A stretch of DNA of 64,000 bases, from contig JADJRH010000011.1 in assembly GCA_016712345.1 (NCBI GenBank), positions 62,001 to 126,000 of the forward strand, read 5' to 3'. Origin of the DNA: Polyangiaceae bacterium. Its GTDB lineage: Bacteria; Myxococcota_A; Polyangia; Polyangiales; Polyangiaceae. The notes under the pieces were generated by a model. It was not told the origin of the DNA and searched no databases. It was given only the letters and a program-made list of their open reading frames with translations. Position 1 is the first letter of the stretch, and each line of letters starts with the position of its first letter. Below are positions 7,657 through 15,064 of the stretch, in pieces. The position numbers and the translations under genes are program-made.

Positions 7657-9705
7657 TTACCTCGCCTGATCGTCTTTGACCAGGTATAAATCCAACGTCA
7701 ACAAGGCGCCCTCATTCCCTTTGACATTGCCGCTGATGCCCACGCTCCTGCAGAGGGCTTCTGCTGTTCCCTGACCGGAGTATTTCAATCGACCCTCAAT
7801 CATCGGCGCGTTGCCCTTCTCCGGCAAAATCCAATAGTCCAGTCCGCTCCTCAACTCGGCGATCGATACTGTCAGTGGTTTCACCTCAGCGCCGCTTCGC
7901 GCTCGATCCAACCCGTGGCCACCCGATTCTGACATGGATTGGCGGTGCATGCAGCGCTCCCCGTCCATCCCTTTGAGGCAAATCCGGTCGCGAGCAGCGC
8001 CCAAATCACGCAAGTTGGTTTTGGCATTGTCGACGTACACATCTTCGTATTTGCCGCCAAACACCTTCACTAAAAACCGCTCATCGTCGGGAAGCGGCGA
8101 GTTGCGACAACCCTGCGAGTCATCACAGGCCAGGCCGCTTGGACATTTGACCTTCCCTTTGGGACAACATGGCAACATCGGACTTTCGCTTGAACTGGCC
8201 GTGGTTGTCGGAGCCGCAGTTGACGATGCGGAGGGCTTGGGCAACCACAAGACGCCGGAATTAGAAGCGGAAGGAGAACTTGACCCATTGGAAGGTGCTT
8301 GCGCGCCTGGGGTGGGTATTGCCGAATGTGAACCGGCCCAAAACGAATGCGCACCGCTTGCGAGCGCAAACACCAGCCCACCCACCACGATGGCCGCGAG
8401 CACCAAAACACTCACCCACAACCAAACAAAACTCTCGCCAACCTTACCACTGGAACCGGTGGCCGAGCGCTGGGTAGATTCGCCACCTTCCTTTGACCGA
8501 TTCCGCGGTGTTTCAACCATGTCGTCACCCTTGGCGGGTGCGACGATCACCTCTTTGACAGTGGGTGCGACCGGCCTCGCCGGAGGCAATAGCGCAGGGT
8601 TGCTTGGCACAGTGCCCCGCGAAATGTCGGCCGCCGCGCGTCCTTTCCCTTGGTCTACCAATGCTGCGACGGACGGCCGTTCTGACACCGTGGGGGGCAC
8701 GGCGGTGGAACCTGCGGCGGGAACCTCATGCGTTTCAGTCCGAACGCGCTGTGGAGTCGCTTCTTTCGCCCCTGAGGGTTGAGCTTCAATCCCCGGAGTT
8801 GAAGCGCGGTCGTTTTTCGCCGGTGCGGGGACGGGCGTTTCGAACCCTTCCCCCAGCAGCCCCAAAATCGCTGCACCATCCCTTGGCCGTTCGCGTGGGG
8901 AGAGCGCCAAACATTGAGCGATTACCTTCCCCCAAGTGTCACCCAAATCTTTTGGTGGCCAAGGCTCTTTCTTGCGGGCAAACGCCGCGTAAGTTGCTGC
9001 GAATGCCGCCGCCGAAGCCGTTTCAGGCAGCCCGGTAGGGTGACGCCCCTCAAACAGCTCCCAACCGATCACCCCAAATGCGTACACATCTCGGGCCGGC
9101 GACCGTTGAACATCGGTGCTCTGCACTTCAAACAATTCAGGCGCCATGTAAGGCCGCGTTCCAAACAAACCCGACAGGGTAGAACCTTCAGGCCCGCGGT
9201 GCGCCGACGCGATCCCAAAGTCAATTAGCCGAATTGCATTGGGAGCGGCCGGATCTTCCCAAAATATCTCGGTCAACAAGACATTGTCCGGCTTCAGATC
9301 GCGGTGCACCACGCGTGACGCGTGCACATACGCAAGCACCCGGGCCAAATGTCGGAGCACCGCGCGGCGGGCTTTTTTATCGAGACGAGGATCGCGAACC
9401 GCTTCAGAAAGCGCCATCGCATCCACAAAGTCGAACACCAATACAACCTTGTCCTCTCGAACAATGTCTTCCACTGAGTAACAGCGCACAATGCCTGGGT
9501 GAGCCAGGTGTTTTACAAGATGCGCTTCTCGCCGCGCCCTCTCCGCGGCCTCAAAGTTATCGGAGGGAAGGTGCACTATTTTGATCGCCCGCAGTTGACC
9601 CGATTGCTGATCAATCGCTTTCCACACGGAACCTTGACCACCGGCTCCGAGGCGCTCCAACAGCTCATAACGCTCATTGACGCGTTCACCGCGGGCCAAT
9701 GTCAT
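7657..9705 (-). CDS. Membrane-anchored Ser/Thr protein kinase
   Basis: A 682-residue Hanks-type kinase. The cytoplasmic kinase domain (about 12-290) has the Gly loop GAGGQGSVW (20-28), invariant Lys K42, HRDLKPDN starting at 134 and DFG at 162-164, with GTRPYMAPE as activation-segment end, so it should be active. A Pro/Thr/Ser-rich linker (290-425) leads to one membrane helix (about 426-449, WLWVSVLVLAAIVVGGLVFAL). The outer part is Ser/Thr-rich, then carries a Cys cluster (CCPKGKVKCPSGLACDDSQGC) and a possible small sensor domain of about 150 residues. Such one-pass receptor kinases are typical of myxobacteria. The ligand and substrates are unknown. It is a single gene, divergent from the conserved unknown at 9925. 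Confidence 0.92.
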   Translation of the reverse strand: MTLARGERVNERYELLERLGAGGQGSVWKAIDQQSGQLRAIKIVHLPSDNFEAAERARREAHLVKHLAHPGIVRCYSVEDIVREDKVVLVFDFVDAMALSEAVRDPRLDKKARRAVLRHLARVLAYVHASRVVHRDLKPDNVLLTEIFWEDPAAPNAIRLIDFGIASAHRGPEGSTLSGLFGTRPYMAPELFEVQSTDVQRSPARDVYAFGVIGWELFEGRHPTGLPETASAAAFAATYAAFARKKEPWPPKDLGDTWGKVIAQCLALSPRERPRDGAAILGLLGEGFETPVPAPAKNDRASTPGIEAQPSGAKEATPQRVRTETHEVPAAGSTAVPPTVSERPSVAALVDQGKGRAAADISRGTVPSNPALLPPARPVAPTVKEVIVAPAKGDDMVETPRNRSKEGGESTQRSATGSSGKVGESFVWLWVSVLVLAAIVVGGLVFALASGAHSFWAGSHSAIPTPGAQAPSNGSSSPSASNSGVLWLPKPSASSTAAPTTTASSSESPMLPCCPKGKVKCPSGLACDDSQGCRNSPLPDDERFLVKVFGGKYEDVYVDNAKTNLRDLGAARDRICLKGMDGERCMHRQSMSESGGHGLDRARSGAEVKPLTVSIAELRSGLDYWILPEKGNAPMIEGRLKYSGQGTAEALCRSVGISGNVKGNEGALLTLDLYLVKDDQAR

Positions 9706-9924
9706 GGGTTAACCCGCTGTTGACCAAGTTCGCGTTTTGAGTGGGTGTCCACCAAAGGAAACTCCAACGACACTCTGCCCGAATTCCTGCCGGGCGCCAA
9801 GCCCTTTGAGCGATCGGCGTTGTTCCGGCTTGCATCTTACCCCCCATTCATGCACTCTTTCCGCTCGCGGGCGCCCCACATTTAGCATCCCAAACCGAAT
9901 TTTGTCCCACACTCAGGTTCAACC

Positions 9925-10683
9925 ATGCCGAGCCACTTTTCTACCATCGGCTTTCCCATTGATACCGAACAAGAGTTTTTGTCCCTTGCCGAGCAGGTTT
10001 ACGAAAAATCTGAAATTCTGACTTGTCCCGGCGGTCGGTACCATTGTTGGAACCGCGGCAAAGGTGAAGAACTGTGGCTTCAGGTTGACTCTACCGGCGC
10101 CCTCATTGGTATGAACCCACATTTCTCGGGCAAGTCGGTGCTGCGCGTCGGTCTTCAAGAGCGCCTCAAGCGCAGCTCCGACAGCGATCTTGACGGCGCC
10201 TTTCACGGCTGGGCCAGTGCCAAAGCCGCTCCTTATAACGACGGCGCATGCCCATTCGTGTTTGACATGCCCGATGCGCGGGTGCACGATAAACTTCACC
10301 TTCCGACGCTGGTGACGGTTCAGGTGGTAGGTTTTGCACACGAGGTGAACGTGTACTCATCGGTGGAGGAGTATGATTCGCTCTCCAAGTCGGGTGAAGT
10401 TGCATTTGCTTCGCAGTCGTTTATTCCGTCGGGATTGTTCTCTCCCGACATGGAATCTGTTCCCGAACCCGCTGCCCAGGCCATCATCACAGGACACGTT
10501 ATTGAAACGGAAACCCGTCACAATAGCCTTACTGGAAAGAAATTCTACTGGTCGCTGGTTGAAACCTACGGTGGCAACTACGACATCGTGTTTGACCCAG
10601 AACTCGCAGCGGCCCCGCAGCAGGGTGGGGTGATCAGCGGTTCGTTTTGGCTTTCCGGCCGCATCTTGTCCCATCCAAACTAA
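9925..10683 (+). CDS. Conserved hypothetical protein, 252 aa
   Basis: A soluble protein without signal peptide or membrane helix. The stretch ELWLQVDSTGALIGMNPHFSGKSVLRVGL followed by DGAFHGWA reads like a conserved motif of a family I have seen annotated only as hypothetical. No catalytic residues can be named. The C-terminal half contains ITGHVIETETRHNSLTGKKFYWSLVETYGGNYDIVFDP, consistent with a beta-rich domain. The upstream gap (9706-9924) separates it from the divergent kinase and should hold promoters for both, but I see no convincing -35/-10 pair. Function is unassigned. Confidence 0.65.
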   Translation: MPSHFSTIGFPIDTEQEFLSLAEQVYEKSEILTCPGGRYHCWNRGKGEELWLQVDSTGALIGMNPHFSGKSVLRVGLQERLKRSSDSDLDGAFHGWASAKAAPYNDGACPFVFDMPDARVHDKLHLPTLVTVQVVGFAHEVNVYSSVEEYDSLSKSGEVAFASQSFIPSGLFSPDMESVPEPAAQAIITGHVIETETRHNSLTGKKFYWSLVETYGGNYDIVFDPELAAAPQQGGVISGSFWLSGRILSHPN

Positions 10684-10850
10684 ACCACAATTGTGCCCCG
10701 CAAAAGGCACGCAATTCGCGCGTGCGGCGAAACGCACGTTGCCTCAAGAAACACGCAAAAATAACCACACTTTGCTTTCTATATTTCCGTTGCGCACAGA
10801 GCGTTATCGGGTGTAATGCATGCAAGGTTCCGTCATGGAGGGAACAGCAC

Positions 10851-11084
10851 ATGAACGTTGCAAGACTGGCAATTGTGGGAGCGATATCGGCGGTTGTTTT
10901 GTTTGTATCGGGTTGTGCCCCAAAAGTGTGGGCGGCCAATGCCATTCAACCTTCGCAACCGGGTGACACTAAAGAAGTATGGATCTACCTGCACACCGAT
11001 GATGCCGATGTTGACGGGGTTTACCGTTGTTACGATGGCGAACAGAAACCCGTCTGCAAAAGGGCGGTACTCGTCACCAAGTAG
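10851..11084 (+). CDS. Small lipoprotein, function unknown
   Basis: A 77-residue protein. ATG 10851 has a good ribosome-binding site, GGAGGGA at 10837-10843, and opens a signal peptide with lipobox VSGC, whereas longer versions of the frame have neither. The mature part is about 55 residues and includes two Cys in YRCYDGEQKPVCKRA, a likely disulfide loop. No family is recognised. It is a single gene 167 bases after the conserved unknown, and the PspA-like gene follows 90 bases later. Confidence 0.65.
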   Translation: MNVARLAIVGAISAVVLFVSGCAPKVWAANAIQPSQPGDTKEVWIYLHTDDADVDGVYRCYDGEQKPVCKRAVLVTK

Positions 11085-11130
11085 TCAATTCAAAGCTTTT
11101 CTTCGCGCACTATAACTGGTATTCGGCGCC

Positions 11131-11146
11131 TTGAGGTTCACCTCAA
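11131..11146. promoter_or_regulatory. Possible operator palindrome upstream of the PspA-like gene
   Basis: TTGAGGTTCACCTCAA is a dyad with 7-bp arms and a 2-base centre, ending 28 bases before the start codon at 11175. Location and symmetry fit a regulator site. No regulator is known, and a short hairpin terminator of the small lipoprotein gene is an alternative, although no T-run follows. Confidence 0.3.
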
Positions 11147-11174
11147 CAACGAGCCTCATCATACCGGGCGAGTT

Positions 11175-11888
11175 ATGCGCAAACCAGTAAAACCTTTCCT
11201 CGACCGTCTACGCAGCGCGGCAGGTCAAGCTGTTCAAACGGCAGAAACTCTACTCACTGATACGCGCCTGTTGGCACGCGAAAAATACCGCGATCTAGGG
11301 ATATCGAGCAGGGTAGAGTCATCGCGCGAGGCCGCCCGCAAAGCGGGTCGCGCGCTGGCAGACATCGCTGAGTACGCATCGGATCGCGTTCGAAAAGGTG
11401 GCGCGCCCCCTGAAGTACACTTTCATCGAGCGCTCGACAGAATGGTGGCCGATGGTCAAGAAACGCTCGTCACGTTGAAATGGGACGTTGCGCTCTCCCT
11501 TGCCGACGCGCGAAATCTCGAAAACCTGGTCACCAAAGAAAGCGCAAACATTGAAGCGTGGGAAAAACACGCCGAACAGGCTGAAAAAGACGGCGATCCC
11601 CTCCTCGCAAGTGAAGCCCGCAGTCGCGCCGAAGAATACCGAAAATTTGTAGAAACTGTCGCTGAAGAAGCCCGCAGCGCCGACATTCAGGTTTCTCTCC
11701 TGAAGGCCGAGTTGCGCAGATTCAACTCTGCTCTCCAAGCCGCAACAGTCACCGTGAATCGAATCAAAGCCAAAGACAACCTGCGGCGCGCAGCGCTGGG
11801 GGCTGACATGCTTCACAAGGTTCGCCTAATGACAGAAGCCCTTTGGGGAGAAGAAGAGCTGACCAAACCCAACGACAAGGCGAATTAA
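11175..11888 (+). CDS. PspA/IM30-like coiled-coil protein
   Basis: A 237-residue protein, almost wholly helical, with long charged heptad-like stretches (for example RNLENLVTKESANIEAWEKHAEQAEKDGDPLLASEARSRAEEYRKF). The arrangement resembles the central coiled coil of PspA/IM30/ESCRT-III-like proteins, which bind and repair the inner membrane under envelope stress. It lacks a canonical PspA N-terminal amphipathic helix sequence that I can recognise, so membership is probable rather than certain. No pspF, pspB or pspC is nearby. The upstream dyad at 11131-11146 may regulate it. A 148-bp foldback element starts 2 bases after its TAA. Confidence 0.65.
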   Translation: MRKPVKPFLDRLRSAAGQAVQTAETLLTDTRLLAREKYRDLGISSRVESSREAARKAGRALADIAEYASDRVRKGGAPPEVHFHRALDRMVADGQETLVTLKWDVALSLADARNLENLVTKESANIEAWEKHAEQAEKDGDPLLASEARSRAEEYRKFVETVAEEARSADIQVSLLKAELRRFNSALQAATVTVNRIKAKDNLRRAALGADMLHKVRLMTEALWGEEELTKPNDKAN

Positions 11889-11890
11889 TC

Positions 11891-12038
11891 CTAGGTGGCT
11901 GGTGTTTTTCTACTGCGCGCCCCGCTGACGCGTCCTCGCTGCGCTTCCGGTGCTCAAACACACAGAGTATGTTCCGCTCCGGGTCTCGCTCGGACGCGTG
12001 ATCGGGGCTGCTCGTGACGAAAAACACCAGCCACCTAG
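11891..12038. mobile_element. 148-bp foldback (MITE-like) element bounded by CTAG
   Basis: Bases 11891-11910 (CTAGGTGGCTGGTGTTTTTC) and 12019-12038 are perfect 20-bp inverted repeats with CTAG at both outer tips. The interior continues the symmetry imperfectly (CCCCGCTGACGCGTCC against GGACGCGTGATCGGGG), so one strand can form a long hairpin. The element fills the gap between two convergent genes, 2 bases after one stop codon and 4 bases before the other, and could act as a bidirectional terminator. It has no coding capacity. Confidence 0.75.
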
Positions 12039-12042
12039 CTAA

Positions 12043-12660
12043 TCATTCTAAGTTACAAGGATCCATCACATCATACGGGCCGGCCTTCCACTCCACAAAC
12101 GGCGGCGCTGTTACTTTTTGATTGCCATTCACTGTCACCAAAAGCGAAGTGCACGCAGTATAGGTTTTGCTACCCCCCGCAATGGTACCTACCACCACAG
12201 TCAGGTCACCGCCGGGAAACACGTGTTCATCTTCCGGGCCTGTGCACGGATTCATGTCGCCGTCGTTGGTGTGAAAAAACTCGGTATGGTCAAATGGGGA
12301 GATCGTTATCCCTTCACACACCGTGCCCGATTCTGCCGTTGCGCTTTTGGTGAGAGCCAACAATACCAGATTGGTTGAGTCCGTCACGCCCTCCACCGTT
12401 AACTCAATCGTCCCGGGCGACAGCCCTCCCGTTCCACCCGTCCCCGCGGTTCCACCCATTCCAGTCGTGGCGCCGCTTCCACCCTGACCTCCCGTGCCGC
12501 CGCTGCCACCGGTACCCCCGCTCCCGCCAACGTTTGTTGTCTGACTCCCCGCTTGCCCGGCAGAGCCTCCAGAGCCGGTTTCACCCCCACACCCCCACGC
12601 GGAGATCACCATCAGTGTCAAAACCCCAACAAACCTCCCACCCATGTTCACGTCTACCAT
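12043..12660 (-). CDS. Gly-rich-linker lipoprotein, function unknown
   Basis: A 205-residue protein from ATG 12660, chosen because GAGGAG lies 7 bases upstream and the signal peptide starts there. The lipobox ends at C24 (ISAWGC). After it comes a low-complexity linker of about 60 residues of GSGGTGG-type repeats, typical of myxobacterial surface lipoproteins, then a globular domain of about 115 residues that starts SPGTIELTVEGVTDSTNLVLLALTKSA and contains four Cys. The beta-rich look suggests an Ig-like or carbohydrate-binding fold, but no family is assigned. Its 3' end abuts the 148-bp foldback element, and it is divergent from the HTH gene. Confidence 0.7.
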   Translation of the reverse strand: MVDVNMGGRFVGVLTLMVISAWGCGGETGSGGSAGQAGSQTTNVGGSGGTGGSGGTGGQGGSGATTGMGGTAGTGGTGGLSPGTIELTVEGVTDSTNLVLLALTKSATAESGTVCEGITISPFDHTEFFHTNDGDMNPCTGPEDEHVFPGGDLTVVVGTIAGGSKTYTACTSLLVTVNGNQKVTAPPFVEWKAGPYDVMDPCNLE

Positions 12661-12921
12661 AGCTTCTCCTCGGCGCGGTTGCGCGACTGGGTTCAGGTGT
12701 AATGACCCCAATAGAAAAGAACTACCCCAAACGGGCCGCGAATTTTTTCCGTCTGTTGAGAACAAACGTTCGCGCAATGCCGTGAGCGCGCGCCTCTTTC
12801 AGCCTTTTTCGGTCGCGTTTTGGCGCGTTTGGAATGGGCGTGAGGCTTGCACCTTGCGCCGAGGCGTGGTTTGACTGTTTCACCTCCCCAAAAGCTGAAC
12901 GCTCCACTTTGCGGTAGCCCC

Positions 12922-13728
12922 ATGGAAAACTCATTTTTGAGAAAGCGTTATACCCTTGTTCGCGGCGCCGTAAAACGCGCAGTGAGGGAACGGTGGGGTA
13001 GTCTACCCATTCAAGAAGTGGCAAAACGTTTTCAACTGAGCACACCTACCACTCGAAAAGTGCTCCAAAGCCGTGGCATCTATAATGAGCAAACGCTCCT
13101 CAGGCTTGAAGAAACCCTCACCACAGATCGGGTCGTGCTCGCCACAGCGGTTGACGAAAACACCCAGCCCATCACGCCCGATCTTGCGTCGCTGGGTGAT
13201 CTACCCTCTCCGGTCCTTCAAAAACTTTTTCGCGTTGGAGGTACCATTTTCACCGCGGGCAAGCGCGCGTCGCGCCTTGTCCACTGGGCCTACAGCGTTC
13301 AGGACGACGAGAGATCCCATCGCGCCCTCGTGACCATGAAAGACGTGCCAGAATCCGGGGGCTACGGTCTTGTTGAGGTAAAACCGCAGCAGAACGCGTG
13401 CTTGAATATGGTCATTTCCATGATCCTACCCATCCCAGCCGGGTTTGCCCTGGCCATTGACTTTGGTCAACTGACGCTCACCGCCGACAAAGCCGAGTCT
13501 CACGACATCATTGGGCGTGAGACGTTTCAAAAGGCCGCCGCGCCGCATCTCACCGTTGTAACCTATACAATCCGCGACATGTGTACACAATTCCTCCTTC
13601 GAAGTGACCAGCCGTTTGAAGCCCGCTTTCGTGAATGCCTTGGGGTGAACGAGGCCGAAAAAGGCCTCCAAGACCCGTCCAATCCACTTGTCGGTTTTCG
13701 CGCCCGCGGTCTCTTTCATCTCGACTAG
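12922..13728 (+). CDS. Putative helix-turn-helix protein, unknown C-terminal domain
   Basis: A 268-residue protein from ATG 12922. Residues about 12-65 (ERWGSLPIQEVAKRFQLSTPTTRKVLQSRGI) look like a helix-turn-helix of the kind that reads a non-self dyad, so DNA binding is plausible. The following 200 residues have no recognised fold. They include KRASRLVHWAYSVQDDERSHRALVTM and a hydrophobic stretch MVISMILPIPAGFALAIDFG that is more like buried strands than a membrane helix. Its stop codon TAG is formed by the first CTAG of the foldback array. It could regulate the divergent lipoprotein or bind the adjacent repeats; both are inference. Confidence 0.55.
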   Translation: MENSFLRKRYTLVRGAVKRAVRERWGSLPIQEVAKRFQLSTPTTRKVLQSRGIYNEQTLLRLEETLTTDRVVLATAVDENTQPITPDLASLGDLPSPVLQKLFRVGGTIFTAGKRASRLVHWAYSVQDDERSHRALVTMKDVPESGGYGLVEVKPQQNACLNMVISMILPIPAGFALAIDFGQLTLTADKAESHDIIGRETFQKAAAPHLTVVTYTIRDMCTQFLLRSDQPFEARFRECLGVNEAEKGLQDPSNPLVGFRARGLFHLD

Positions 13729-13851
13729 TACCGCGATTCAATCAACCCGATGGGTTGATTGCCGCTGCTTCGCAGCGCTCGAAATCGCGGTACTAGTTTT
13801 GTTTCCGTGGGGCATTCGCCCCACACCCCGGCCGCGCAGGCGCGGCCCTAG
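13725..13851 (+). mobile_element. Foldback module A plus linker, copy 1
   Basis: Outer arms CTAGTACCGCGATT at 13725-13738 and its complement at 13783-13796 close a stem. Two inner hairpins are visible, AATCAACCC/GGGTTGATT and CGCTGC/GCAGCG, giving a three-way-junction shape. It is followed by TTTTGTTTCC, then GTGGGGC/GCCCCAC and GGCCGCGC/GCGCGGCC hairpins, and ends in CTAG. An identical copy lies at 13925-14051. Confidence 0.7.
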
Positions 13852-13928
13852 TGCACCGAGTTGATAAAGCAACGAACCCTTGCTGCAATTCATCTGAACC
13901 CATCAGTTCTACGGAATCGGTGCACTAG
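13848..13928. mobile_element. Foldback element B, copy 1
   Basis: Arms CTAGTGCACCGA at 13848-13859 and the complement at 13917-13928 enclose 57 bases with a weaker internal hairpin (CTGA/TCAG). It shares its end CTAGs with the modules on either side. The second copy is at 14048-14128. Confidence 0.6.
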
Positions 13929-14124
13929 TACCGCGATTCAATCAACCCGATGGGTTGATTGCCGCTGCTTCGCAGCGCTCGAAATCGCGGTACTAGTTTT
14001 GTTTCCGTGGGGCATTCGCCCCACACCCCGGCCGCGCAGGCGCGGCCCTAGTGCACCGAGTTGATAAAGCAACGAACCCTTGCTGCAATTCATCTGAACC
14101 CATCAGTTCTACGGAATCGGTGCA

Positions 14125-14178
14125 CTAGTTCCGCTCGTCAGAAGTTTGGCCCTGATTGACCCCTTCGTGCGGAACTAG
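14125..14178. mobile_element. Foldback element C
   Basis: A 54-bp element with 10-bp perfect arms, CTAGTTCCGC at 14125-14134 and GCGGAACTAG at 14169-14178, again with CTAG at both tips. Confidence 0.6.
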
Positions 14179-14299
14179 CCGCGCGCAAGCGCGGGGGGTG
14201 TGGGGCGGAGCCCACGAGACAAAAGATAGTGTCGCGTGGGCGAAGCGCGCCGCGTTAGCGGCGCCAAAAGTCCGGCAGGACTTTTGACACGCGGCACTA
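14175..14299 (-). mobile_element. Foldback module D plus linker, inverted relative of module A
   Basis: Read on the minus strand, it starts TAGTGCCGCGTG (14288-14299), folds back to 14227-14238 with one mismatch, and holds an inner CAAAAGTCC/GGACTTTTG hairpin. It then continues with TTTTGTCTC, a GTGGG hairpin, ACACCCC, a GCGC hairpin and a final CTAG at 14175-14178. The order and linker match module A, but the inner stem-loop differs. Confidence 0.65.
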
Positions 14300-14363
14300 A
14301 GTGCCGGTTGGATGGCGGTGCACCGCTCTCGTCAACGTGACAAGCCTGTGGTAGAGCCTTCCC

Positions 14364-15020
14364 ATGCACGCGCGCTACCAAGAATGGCTCGCCCATGTGT
14401 TTGATCACACGCCTACAAAAAATGGTTGGTATTTTGACAACCCAACGGAGGAGTTTGAGGCATCTCCCTTGGACCTGACACTGCTCATCACTCAAACTTG
14501 TACAAATGCCGAGCGCGACCTAGCCGGGTTTTCCAACAGTCAGGTGGCTCAGGGGCTCAACTACATTTTTAATAACTCGTGCTCAAACGTCATTTTCGGC
14601 CCAAAAGACAAAAAGGTAAACACGGTAACTCGGTGCGAGTGCATCCAATCGGTTATTTACTTATACGAAGGGTGCTTTAAAAAGCGATGTTCGCCGCAGC
14701 TTTCTCACCTGGACGAAGCGCGAAAAAGTCCACTCAACATTGTGTGTTACATGTTGTGGGATGTTTCGCCGCTCGCCAATTGGCACGGCGACAAAGAAAA
14801 GAAAACCTTCCACTCCACCCTAGTTGACCTTCACACGGCTGTACTCAAGCTGGGGCACGATGCCTGTACAGAAAGTGCGCTTCACGGCCTTGGGCACTTG
14901 CACTCCTACCTTGCAAAACCGGTAGAAAACGCAGTGGACAATTGGCTTCGGCAAAATGGTTCGGCCCGGACCGAATTGCTTCATTACGCCAAAGCGGCGC
15001 GAAACGGCCACGTATTATAG
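14364..15020 (+). CDS. Conserved hypothetical protein, 218 aa
   Basis: A soluble protein of lower GC than its neighbours. Phrases such as YQEWLAHVFDHTPTKNGWYFD, LYEGCFKKRCSPQLSHLDEA, PLNIVCYMLWDVSPL and HDACTESALHGLGHL look strongly constrained and match, from memory, a widely scattered family of uncharacterised proteins. Conserved His and Cys (HDAC...HGLGHLH) could bind metal, but this is speculation. It lies between the foldback array and the Rpn-like nuclease in a probable accessory segment. No signal peptide is present. The start ATG 14364 is supported by the conserved sequence beginning at once. Confidence 0.65.
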   Translation: MHARYQEWLAHVFDHTPTKNGWYFDNPTEEFEASPLDLTLLITQTCTNAERDLAGFSNSQVAQGLNYIFNNSCSNVIFGPKDKKVNTVTRCECIQSVIYLYEGCFKKRCSPQLSHLDEARKSPLNIVCYMLWDVSPLANWHGDKEKKTFHSTLVDLHTAVLKLGHDACTESALHGLGHLHSYLAKPVENAVDNWLRQNGSARTELLHYAKAARNGHVL

Positions 15021-15064
15021 TTTTGTGAAAACCGCAGATGTGTTGTGCAAACACCCCGCGACAT

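Larger units (their letters stand above)
13725..14124. repeat. Exact 200-bp tandem duplication
   Basis: Bases 13725-13924 and 13925-14124 appear identical base for base. Each unit contains foldback module A, a two-hairpin linker and foldback B. The repeat ends at a further CTAG at 14125. Confidence 0.95.

Noticed and set aside
12693..13045. Several short leftward frames upstream of the HTH gene
   Set aside because: They overlap each other and the HTH gene's 5' end, with no ribosome-binding sites or coherent families.
13725..14299. CRISPR array
   Set aside because: Two 200-bp units and varied foldbacks do not form short direct repeats with unique spacers, and no cas gene is present.
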